Assembly: GCA_011374735.1 (NCBI GenBank)
Contig: DRPD01000165.1
Span: forward strand, 1-11,467
Direction: 5' to 3'
Length of the DNA: 11,467 nt
Source: Thermopetrobacter sp.
GTDB taxonomy: Bacteria; Pseudomonadota; Alphaproteobacteria; Rhizobiales; Aestuariivirgaceae
Shown: piece after piece, positions 1 through 6,180 of the stretch
How the letters are laid out: each line of letters begins with the position of its first letter
Numbering within the stretch: position 1 is the first letter of the stretch
Position numbers and translations under genes: made by a program
The notes under the pieces: generated by a model
The model's database searches: none
What the model saw: only the letters and a program-made list of their open reading frames with translations
Told to the model about the DNA's origin: nothing

Positions 1-263
1 ACATGGGTGCGGACCGCCTTGATGGCGGCCGCATCGCCGGTGCCGGGCAGCCGCGGCATGGCGATGCGCCGCACGCCGTGGGCCAGACGAGCCTCCAGCT
101 CGCGCAATCGCCTCTCGGCCATGTCACCGCCGGTGGAGGCGTCGCAGAGGAGGCCGACGCGATGGCCGGCCCGGCTCTGGGCGAGGGCCAGATCGCGCAC
201 GTGGCGGAACAGCCCGCCGACGGGGGCGCGGAAGACGTGCAGGATGTCCAGCGTGTCGGCCAC
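1..263 (-). CDS. Glycosyltransferase, family-4-like, N-terminal part (cut by window edge)
   Basis: Only the first 87 or so residues are present; the rest lies beyond position 1. From a GTG at 263 the protein reads (M)ADTLDILHVFRAPVGG, then LFRHVRDLALAQSRAGHRVG, then LLCD. This is the first beta strand, the glycine-rich loop and the second strand of a GT-B fold, as in GT4 enzymes that add sugars to lipid-linked exopolysaccharide intermediates on the cytoplasmic side of the inner membrane. It begins 4 bp after the stop of the export lipoprotein gene, so the two are very probably co-transcribed and translationally coupled. No strong Shine-Dalgarno is seen, so the GTG start is less certain than the frame. 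The donor and acceptor sugars cannot be told. Confidence 0.75.
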   Translation of the reverse strand, partial: MADTLDILHVFRAPVGGLFRHVRDLALAQSRAGHRVGLLCDASTGGDMAERRLRELEARLAHGVRRIAMPRLPGTGDAAAIKAVRTH

Positions 264-267
264 CGGC

Positions 268-960
268 TCAGAACCAGCGTTCGCGCACGTAGATGATGTC
301 GCCGGGGAAGATGCGGGTGGTCAGCGGCACCTTGAAGGTCTGCGTGCCTTGTTCGGTGCGGCGGGTCAGCAGCACCCGGCGCTGATCGGCCCGCTCGGTG
401 TAGCCGCGCGCGATGGCGATGGCGTTCTGCACCGTCATGCCGGGCTGGTAGGGATAGTTGCCGGCCTGGCGCACCTCGCCCAGGATATAGAACGGCCGGA
501 GCGTGACGGGCTGCACCGACACCGCCGGGTTGCGCAGGTAGCCGTTCTTCAGCTTGCGGGTGATGAGGCGCTCGATCTCGCGGGTGGACAGGCCGGCCAC
601 GGCGAAGGTGTTGATCAGCGGCATGGAGAGATTGCCGGCCGGATCGACCACGTAGGCGCCGGTCAGTTCCGGCTGGCCCATGACGCGGATGGCCAGCCGG
701 TCGCCGGCCCCGACGCGGTAGCCGCTCAGGTATTCATAGGCCGCCGGTTCGCCGGAGCTGGCGAAGGGGGGCAGGGCGCCGTCGGCGTTGTAGGGCCTGA
801 GCGTCCGGCTGGCGGCGGCGGCCTGTTTGCCGCTGGCGATGCTGCCGGTCATCAGCACGTTGACGCCGCCGGGCGGGGCGGCGGGCGGCGCGGCGTCCCA
901 GCCTTGCGCGCAGCCGCCCAGCGTGGCGGCGGCGAGGATGATGGCGAACGGGCGGAGCAT
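268..960 (-). CDS. Polysaccharide export lipoprotein (Wza/ExoF-type, short form)
   Basis: A 230-aa outer-membrane or periplasmic component for exporting a capsule or exopolysaccharide. The ATG at 960 is chosen over an in-frame ATG at 996 because it places a clean lipoprotein signal at the N-terminus: a hydrophobic stretch and lipobox LGGC, with the lipidated Cys at residue 17. A GGAG lies 12 bp upstream. After a Pro/Ala/Gly-rich linker (about 20-75) comes a Poly_export domain (about 78-150, opening with GYRVGAGDRLAIRV). It is followed by one SLBB-like domain (about 155-205, FYILGEVRQAGNYPYQPGMT), and the protein ends in PGDIIYVRERWF. It lacks the extra domains and C-terminal amphipathic helix of full E. 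coli Wza, so it is the short form common beside ExoP-like proteins. It is divergent from the chain-length gene at 1206 and upstream of a glycosyltransferase. The family call is firm; the exported polymer is unknown. Confidence 0.9.
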   Translation of the reverse strand: MLRPFAIILAAATLGGCAQGWDAAPPAAPPGGVNVLMTGSIASGKQAAAASRTLRPYNADGALPPFASSGEPAAYEYLSGYRVGAGDRLAIRVMGQPELTGAYVVDPAGNLSMPLINTFAVAGLSTREIERLITRKLKNGYLRNPAVSVQPVTLRPFYILGEVRQAGNYPYQPGMTVQNAIAIARGYTERADQRRVLLTRRTEQGTQTFKVPLTTRIFPGDIIYVRERWF

Positions 961-1205
961 GTTGCCTGGGATCTCCAAAAGACATTGACGACACACATTC
1001 AGACATGGCGACGACGGCCCGCCACCGACCGCGACGGTAAATGAACAGGGTTAGCAAGCGTTTAAGCGAACGTGAAAAAGCCCTTAACGGAATGTCCGAC
1101 AGGCGGTGGCTGCGTTAAGCAAATGGTTACCACGATGGGCGATGGTGGGCGCCGGAGCAATGGGCGCGGGCTGCCGCCTGCGCCGGAGAAGGACAGAAGG
1201 TGCAG
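961..1205. promoter_or_regulatory. Divergent intergenic region of the exopolysaccharide genes
   Basis: This 245-bp gap separates the leftward export lipoprotein from the rightward Wzc-like gene and must hold both promoters. Its centre (about 1040-1130) is AT-richer than the surroundings. It carries TTAG-N7-TTAA at 1051-1065, which is one mismatch from the alphaproteobacterial CtrA consensus TTAA-N7-TTAA. It also has a perfect 7-bp inverted repeat, CTTAACG (1083-1089) and CGTTAAG (1113-1119), with centres 30 bp apart. No convincing -35/-10 pair was found on either strand. Binding by CtrA or any other regulator is inference. Confidence 0.45.
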
Positions 1206-3410
1206 ATGGTGAGCGACGACAGCGGCAAGCCGGTTTCCGGCACCATGGCGTCCATCGACATCGCCGACGTGCTGCGCGGCATGCTGGGGCGCTGGAAGCT
1301 GATCGCCGGCCTGACGGTGCTGTTGGCGCTGCTGGGCGGCCTGTTCGCCGTTCTCGGCACGCCGGTCTATACCTCCTCGGCGCGGGTGCTGGTGGAATAT
1401 CAGGACAATCCCTACACCCGCAGCGGCGCCGCCCCGGTCGTGGCGCGGCGCATCAGCACCCAGGACGTGCGCTCCCAGGTGGAGGTGCTGAAGTCGCGCG
1501 ATCTGGCGCTGAAGGTGCTGAAGCGTCTGAAGCTGATCGGCTATCCGGAATTCGACCGGCTGAAGCGCGGCATCGGCCTGGCCGGCCGCCTGAAGATCGC
1601 GCTGGGGTTCATGCCCGATCCGCGCCGTCAGACGCCCGAACAGCGCGCGCTCGATGTGTGGAACAAGCGCCTGCAGGTCTATGCGCTGCCGGAGAGCAAG
1701 GTCATCGTGATTTCCTACACGTCGCGCGATCCGCGCATCGCGGCGGCGGTGGCCAACACGCTGGCGGCGGAATACGTGCGCCAGTCGCGGGCCAAGGAGC
1801 AGGTGCGCACCGGCGAGGCCCGGGCCTGGCTGGCCCAGCAGATCGAGGCGCTGCGCAAGAAGGTGGTGGCGGCGGAGGTGGCGGTGGAGCGCCATCGCAG
1901 CCGGGCCGGGCTGTTCAAGGGGGCGCAGGCCAATCTGGAAAACCAGCAGTTGAGCGAGCTGAGCAGCCAGATCACCCGCGCGGCGGCGGAACGTTCCCGC
2001 GCCGAGGCGGAGGCGCGGGCCATCCGCGCCCTGCTGAAGAAAGGGGCCATCGACAGCTCCACGGCGGTGCTCAACTCGCCGCTCATCCAGCGGCTGCGCG
2101 AGCAGCAGGTGGTGTTGCAGCGCCGGCTGGCGGAGCTTTCCACCACCTATCTGGACAATCACCCCAAGGTGCGCGCGGTGCGGCGCGAAATGGCCGGCCT
2201 GCGCCGCCAGATCGCGGCGGAAGCGCGCAAGATCGCGCGGGCCCTGGAGCAGCGGGCCCGGCTGGCGGCGGCGCGCGAACAGGAACTGCGGAGCACGCTG
2301 GAGCGGTTGAAGAAGAAGGTGGCGCAAAGCTCCGTGGACAAGGTGCGCCTGCGTGAGCTGGAGCGTGAGGCCAGGGTGACCCGGCAGCTGCTGGAATCGT
2401 TCCTGGCGCGCTACAACGAGGCGGCGGCGCGGCGCGACGCGGCGGCGCAGCCGGCCATGGCGCGGCTCATCTCGCGGGCCGGCATTCCGGCCGCGCCGTC
2501 GTTTCCGAGGATCGGGCCGATCATGCTGCTTTCGGCGCTGGCCGGGCTGATGATCGGGCTGGGGCTGGCCTTCATCGGCGCGGTGATGGCGGCGATGACG
2601 CGCCCCGCGCCGGTTGAACGCCCGGCGCCACGGGTGGCGGGCCCGGCGCGGCCGGAAGCGCCGGCGGCCCTGTCGCCCTCGGTGGATGATGACGCTGACG
2701 CGCGGATGCGCGCCGCCGTGGCGCGGCTTGCGCGGCAGGCCGGCGAGGCGCCCGCGGAACCGCGGCCGGATGCGGATGTGGCGGATGAGATCGTCAGCAT
2801 GCCGGCGTCAACGGACTCGCGGGCGGTTTCCGCGCTGGCCGCCTGGGTCGATGAATGTCAGCGCGATGCGCCCGGCTTGCGGCGCGTCGCGGTGGCGGCG
2901 CTGCCCGGGGGCGGCGCCGGGGCTGGCGAGCTGAGCGTCGCGCTGGGCCGGGCGTTGAGCGGGCGGGGGCGCAAGACCCTGCTGCTGGACGCCGACAGCT
3001 CCCATGCCGCGCCCATCGAGCGGGCGGAGGCGGGGATCGCCGAGGCGCTGAGCGGGGCGGTGGACTTCGCCCGCGTCATCCGCCGTGACGACGCCAGCGG
3101 GCTGCATGTCATTCATACGGGGCGCGATCGCGCCATGCTGGGCGGCGAGGCCATGCAGGCGGTGCTGGAGGCGCTGGATCAGGCCTATCACGTGATCCTG
3201 CTGCATGAGGGTGAAACGGGCTATCCGCTGGAGGCGGCGCAATCGATCCTGCCGGCGGCGCAGGCCACCGTCATCGTCGCGCCGCAAGGGCAGGTGGACG
3301 CCGCTGAAGCCTTGCGCGACGCCTTGCAGCGTGACGGTGCGCATGGGGTCATCATCGCCGCCGTTGAGGAACGGGCGGCCCATCCGGCGGCCGGGATCGC
3401 CGCGCAGTGA
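1206..3410 (+). CDS. Wzc/ExoP-like polysaccharide chain-length protein with degenerate BY-kinase domain
   Basis: A 734-aa inner-membrane polysaccharide co-polymerase that would govern chain length and export of the polymer. The ATG at 1206 has AGAAGG 5 bp upstream; a GTG at 1200 with GGAGAAGG is an alternative start. Order: Wzz domain from about residue 15; first membrane segment about 30-55; long periplasmic coiled coil rich in Ala/Arg/Glu/Gln (about 190-410) ending in a GNVR-like part; second membrane segment about 438-464; Pro/Ala-rich linker (about 466-545); C-terminal ATPase-like domain. That domain keeps Walker A' (LLLDAD, 592-597). Its P-loop is PGGGAGAGEL (567-576), with no lysine, and the Walker B position reads VILLHEGE (663-670), with His where Asp is expected. 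The C-terminus has no tyrosine cluster. The fold seems kept but ATP-dependent kinase activity is doubtful. Fifteen bp separate it from the deacetylase gene. Confidence 0.9.
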   Translation: MVSDDSGKPVSGTMASIDIADVLRGMLGRWKLIAGLTVLLALLGGLFAVLGTPVYTSSARVLVEYQDNPYTRSGAAPVVARRISTQDVRSQVEVLKSRDLALKVLKRLKLIGYPEFDRLKRGIGLAGRLKIALGFMPDPRRQTPEQRALDVWNKRLQVYALPESKVIVISYTSRDPRIAAAVANTLAAEYVRQSRAKEQVRTGEARAWLAQQIEALRKKVVAAEVAVERHRSRAGLFKGAQANLENQQLSELSSQITRAAAERSRAEAEARAIRALLKKGAIDSSTAVLNSPLIQRLREQQVVLQRRLAELSTTYLDNHPKVRAVRREMAGLRRQIAAEARKIARALEQRARLAAAREQELRSTLERLKKKVAQSSVDKVRLRELEREARVTRQLLESFLARYNEAAARRDAAAQPAMARLISRAGIPAAPSFPRIGPIMLLSALAGLMIGLGLAFIGAVMAAMTRPAPVERPAPRVAGPARPEAPAALSPSVDDDADARMRAAVARLARQAGEAPAEPRPDADVADEIVSMPASTDSRAVSALAAWVDECQRDAPGLRRVAVAALPGGGAGAGELSVALGRALSGRGRKTLLLDADSSHAAPIERAEAGIAEALSGAVDFARVIRRDDASGLHVIHTGRDRAMLGGEAMQAVLEALDQAYHVILLHEGETGYPLEAAQSILPAAQATVIVAPQGQVDAAEALRDALQRDGAHGVIIAAVEERAAHPAAGIAAQ

Positions 3411-3425
3411 GAGCAAGCGTTGGCC

Positions 3426-4475
3426 ATGAACCACCGTTTCGTCAGAACCGGCCTCGACGTGTTGCATTACAGCGGCATCTCAAGGCTGATGGCGCCGTTC
3501 ATCGCCGGGGTGGGGGCCATCTTCATGCTGCATCACGTGCGCCCCGGGCCGGACATGCCGGGCGGCTTCGCGCCCAACGCCGGGCTGGACGTGACGCCGG
3601 ATTTTCTCGACGCGGTGATCGGCTTCGTGAAGGCGCGCGGCTGGCGGCTGCTGTCGCTTCAACAGGCGGTGGCGGAGTTGCGCAGCGGGGAGGCGGCGGA
3701 GAATCCGCCGTTCGCGGTGTTCACTCTCGATGACGGCTTTCGCGACAATTTCACCCACGCCTGGCCGGTGTTCCGGCGTCATGAATGCCCGTTCACCATC
3801 TTCATCGCGCCGCATTTCTGCGACGGAATCGGCGAGCTGTGGTGGGAGGCGCTGGAGCGGGCCATCGCCGACAACGCGGAAATCCGCCCCATGCTGGGCG
3901 ATTTTCCCGACCGCCTGCCGACCGCCACGGAGGCGCAGAAGCAGGCGGCGTGGGAGGCGCTCTACTGGCCGGTGCGGCTGATGGGCCAACATGGCCAGCG
4001 GCGCTGGATCCGTCGCTTCGCGGCGGCGCACGGGGTCGATCTGAAGGCGCTGTGCCGCGCGCAGGTGATGAGCTGGGACGAGGTGCGCGAGATCGCGGGC
4101 GACGAGCTGTGCACCATCGGCGCGCATACCATGCGACATTTCGCGCTGGCGCGGCTGAAGGACCCGGAAGAGGCGCGCCACGAGATGCTGGCCTCCAAAA
4201 CGGCGCTGGAGCACGAACTGAAACGCGAGATCACCACCTTCGCCTATCCCTACGGCGATGAAACGTCGGCCGGTTACCGGGAATTCGCGCTGGCCGCGGA
4301 GGTGGGCTTCGAGGCCGCGGTGACCACCCGCAAGGGGGTCATTCATCCGCATCACGCCGAGGCCCCGCTGGCCCTGCCGAGGCTGTCACTGAACGGCTTC
4401 TATCAGAAGATCCGCTACGTGGACGTGTTGCTCAGCGGCCTGCCGTTCGCCATCTCGCGGCGGCTGGCCGGATAG
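3426..4475 (+). CDS. Polysaccharide deacetylase family protein (NodB/CE4 fold)
   Basis: A 349-aa metal-dependent carbohydrate esterase of the NodB-homology type, expected to remove acetyl groups from amino or hydroxyl positions of the exopolysaccharide or a precursor. Motif 1 is FTLDDGF at 99-105, with Asp102 the likely base and Asp103 a metal ligand. Motif 2 is HTMRH, giving metal ligands His234 and His238. A later FAYPYGD stretch matches the conserved strand after motif 2. The N-terminal GAIFMLHHV is the family's first beta strand and not a signal peptide; none is evident, so a cytoplasmic location is likely. The ATG at 3426 is preferred to the in-frame TTG at 3420, though the ribosome-binding site is weak. 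Lying 15 bp after the Wzc-like gene, it is probably read through from it. The substrate is inferred from context only. Confidence 0.88.
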   Translation: MNHRFVRTGLDVLHYSGISRLMAPFIAGVGAIFMLHHVRPGPDMPGGFAPNAGLDVTPDFLDAVIGFVKARGWRLLSLQQAVAELRSGEAAENPPFAVFTLDDGFRDNFTHAWPVFRRHECPFTIFIAPHFCDGIGELWWEALERAIADNAEIRPMLGDFPDRLPTATEAQKQAAWEALYWPVRLMGQHGQRRWIRRFAAAHGVDLKALCRAQVMSWDEVREIAGDELCTIGAHTMRHFALARLKDPEEARHEMLASKTALEHELKREITTFAYPYGDETSAGYREFALAAEVGFEAAVTTRKGVIHPHHAEAPLALPRLSLNGFYQKIRYVDVLLSGLPFAISRRLAG

Positions 4476-4585
4476 CGCAAGTCATCGTGCCGCCATACGC
4501 GGATGCGACGCTTTGTCCGCTTTCGCGGCCGCCTTCATGATACTTAATGGCGGCGAGTGACGAAGAGAGGACAGGGAAGCATCGC

Positions 4586-5656
4586 ATGCTGAAGACCTTG
4601 CGCGCCATGGCGGCGATCGGCGCCGTCGCATTGGCCGCCACCGTTTCCGCCGCCGAAGCTCGCGATCATCTGAAGATCGTCGGCTCCTCCACCGTCTATC
4701 CGTATGCCCAGGCGGTGGCGGAGGAGTTCGCCCAGAAGACCGGCAACAAGCCGCCGGTTCTGGAATCCACCGGCACCGGCGGCGGCATGAAGCTGTTCTG
4801 CAGTGGCATCGGCCAGCAGCATCCGGACATCACCAACGCCTCGCGCGCCATGAAGAAGTCCGAATGGGATTTGTGCGTGACCAACGGCGTGACGAACATC
4901 ACCGAGGTGTTGATCGGCTATGACGGCCTGTCGGTGGCCCATGCGCGCCAATCGCCGGACATGGATCTGAGCAAGGCGCAGCTGTATCTGGCGCTGGCCA
5001 AGCAGGTGCCGGTGAACGGCAAGCTGGTGGACAACCCCTACAAGACCTGGAGGCAGATCGACCCGAAGCTGCCGGATGCGCCGATTCGCGTCTATGGCCC
5101 GCCGCCCACCTCCGGCACCCGCGACGCCTTCGTGGAGCTGGTGCTGCATGAGGTCTGCCTGAAAGGCGAACTGCCGTTCTGGAAGAAGAAGGCCGAAGAG
5201 ATCGCCGACAGGAAGGCGCTGAAGGAATTCGTGCGCCTGAACTGTTCGGCCATGCGTTCCGACGGGCCGTTCATCGAGGCGGGCGAGAACGACAACCTGA
5301 TCGTGCAGAAGCTGAACGCCGACCCGGAGGCGCTGGGCATCTTCGGGTATTCCTTCCTGTTCGAGAACGAGGACAACCTGAAGCCGATCAGGATCGGCGG
5401 CGTGCTGCCGTCCATCGACAGCATCGCCGATGGCTCCTATGGCATCTCGCGGCCGCTGTTCTTCTACATCAAGAACGATCACCGGAGCTTCGTGAAGGGC
5501 ATGGACGATTTCATCGCCGAGTTCGTCTCCGAGGAGGCGTTCGGGCCGGATGGCTATCTGAGCGAACGCGGGCTGGTGCCGCTGCCGGACGAACAGCGCG
5601 AGAAAGTGCGCGAGGCGGCGACCAGGGGCACCCCGATGACGCGGTTCGGCGAGTGA
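4586..5656 (+). CDS. pstS: Phosphate ABC transporter, periplasmic phosphate-binding protein
   Basis: A 356-aa PstS-type substrate-binding protein that captures phosphate in the periplasm and delivers it to PstCA. The ATG at 4586 gives a clear Sec signal peptide (residues 1 to about 22, hydrophobic core AAIGAVALAATVSA). It has AGGGA 8 bp upstream; the frame stays open to 4547, but that would bury the signal. Ligand-contacting motifs are visible: GSSTVYP (33-39), the glycine-rich ESTGTGGGMKLFC, TNASRAMKKSEW, and TSGTRDAF from Thr175. Four cysteines lie in the mature part (LFCSG, DLCVT, EVCLK, LNCSA) and could form two disulfides. It follows the deacetylase by 110 bp. A possible -10 (GATACT, 4539-4544) lies upstream, but no convincing Pho box was found. 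A hairpin terminator follows, so it is probably expressed more or less apart from pstCAB. Confidence 0.93.
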   Translation: MLKTLRAMAAIGAVALAATVSAAEARDHLKIVGSSTVYPYAQAVAEEFAQKTGNKPPVLESTGTGGGMKLFCSGIGQQHPDITNASRAMKKSEWDLCVTNGVTNITEVLIGYDGLSVAHARQSPDMDLSKAQLYLALAKQVPVNGKLVDNPYKTWRQIDPKLPDAPIRVYGPPPTSGTRDAFVELVLHEVCLKGELPFWKKKAEEIADRKALKEFVRLNCSAMRSDGPFIEAGENDNLIVQKLNADPEALGIFGYSFLFENEDNLKPIRIGGVLPSIDSIADGSYGISRPLFFYIKNDHRSFVKGMDDFIAEFVSEEAFGPDGYLSERGLVPLPDEQREKVREAATRGTPMTRFGE

Positions 5657-5725
5657 ATGCTCCGTCGGCGTTGAGACACCTGACGATTTCACGAAGGCCG
5701 TTTTGCGTTCTACTCCATCCTTTCA

Positions 5726-5775
5726 TCTGATTTTGCGAGTCCCTGCTGCTCAGGGTTCGCAAAATCGGGCTTTTA
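5726..5775 (+). terminator. Probable rho-independent terminator after pstS
   Basis: Perfect 10-bp arms GATTTTGCGA (5729-5738) and TCGCAAAATC (5757-5766) enclose a second stem CCCTG/CAGGG (5741-5745 with 5751-5755) and a 5-base loop. Three further outer pairs (two of them G-T) extend it to 5726-5769. It is followed by CTTTTAT, a short T-run on the plus strand only. It lies 69 bp after the pstS stop, so it probably ends or attenuates the pstS transcript before pstC. Confidence 0.6.
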
Positions 5776-5779
5776 TATC

Positions 5780-5914
5780 GCTCACGGCAAGTGCGCTGCG
5801 CGCACGCCTCCGCGGGGGCGGCCTGACCGGCCGGGACGCGCTTGCGCCCTGTCGGCCTGAAGATAGATGATCTTCAGGCCTCCGTTCTTCGTGACGCAAG
5901 CGTGGTGCGTGAGC
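5780..5914. repeat. Nested multi-stem structure (candidate structured RNA or dispersed repeat)
   Basis: Complementary segments nest without conflict. An outer stem joins GCTCACG (5780-5786) and CGTGAGC (5908-5914). A hairpin forms from GTGCGC/GCGCAC (5791-5796 with 5800-5805), and another from CGGCC/GGCCG (5819-5823 with 5829-5833). A 10-bp stem joins 5837-5846 and 5895-5904 with one G-T pair. Inside it sits a perfect 11-bp hairpin, GGCCTGAAGAT (5854-5864) with ATCTTCAGGCC (5870-5880), loop of 5. The pairings are seen directly. Whether this is an RNA element in the pstC leader or a mobile/dispersed repeat is not known, and the strand is undetermined. Confidence 0.5.
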
Positions 5915-6072
5915 AGGGGAGCAGGACTTGAGACAAGCTCTCGCGCCAGCTGAGGCGGTGTGCAGAAAGGTTCGGGGCGTGGGGTATGGGCTATCCACAA
6001 GCCGGGGCGGCGGGGCAATTCGTCTCTTGCCGGGTGTGGCGCCACGGCTTAAGGGTGGGACGAGACAGTAAC

Positions 6073-6152
6073 GTCACCCCGGCGGAAGCCGGGGGCTCGG
6101 GCCACGAGCGCATGAGGGCTTGGCACGAGATTCCGGCTTGCGCCGGAATGAC
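6073..6152. repeat. REP-like inverted pair, 80 bp, with 27-bp terminal arms
   Basis: The left arm (6073-6099) begins GTCACCCCGGCGGAAGCCGG. The right arm (6126-6152), read on the other strand, begins GTCATTCCGGCGCAAGCCGG. Over 27 bp they match except for six positions, and both end in CTCG. Each arm is itself a small palindrome (CCGGC..GCCGG), so the unit can fold as two hairpins or as one long stem around a 26-bp centre. This is the layout of the short palindromic intergenic repeats scattered through many proteobacterial genomes. Copy number in this genome cannot be judged here. Confidence 0.7.
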
Positions 6153-6180
6153 GGGATTGCCGGGAGGCGGTTGAGGGGTC

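Larger units (their letters stand above)
5657..6180. other. pstS-pstC spacer, 524 bp, repeat-rich and non-coding
   Basis: No credible gene lies here; the short open frames have low-complexity, atypical translations and no ribosome-binding sites. From left to right it holds a terminator-like hairpin (5726-5775), a nested multi-stem region (5780-5914), an ordinary-looking stretch (5915-6072) and an 80-bp REP-like inverted pair (6073-6152). The ordinary stretch includes a 10-bp perfect palindrome, GTGGCGCCAC, near 6040. The last 28 bp carry GGGAGG and GAGGGG ahead of the pstC start. A promoter for pstC should lie here, but none could be placed with confidence. Confidence 0.7.

Noticed and set aside
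1062..2327. Long open frame on the minus strand opposite the Wzc-like gene
   Set aside because: Its translation is Arg/His/Gln/Ala-rich low complexity, typical of antisense of a GC-rich gene; the plus-strand frame has clear domains and a ribosome-binding site.
4513..4544. Possible sigma-70 promoter TTGTCC ... GATACT before pstS
   Set aside because: The spacing is 20 bp, longer than the usual 16-18, and the -35 is poor; only the -10-like GATACT was kept, as a remark in the pstS entry.
4557..4576. Weak Pho-box-like pair on the minus strand just before pstS (CTGTCCT, then TCGTCAC 11 bp on)
   Set aside because: Only about 10 of 14 consensus positions match, and it overlaps the pstS ribosome-binding site, where a PhoB activator site would not be expected.
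5991..5999. CTATCCACA, one mismatch from a DnaA box
   Set aside because: It is a single isolated site with no partner boxes, AT-rich tract or replication genes nearby; chance is the simplest explanation.
5750..6174. Small open frames within the pstS-pstC spacer on both strands
   Set aside because: They translate the stems of the repeat elements (for example IPACAGMT-type peptides from REP-like palindromes), have no ribosome-binding sites and overlap each other.
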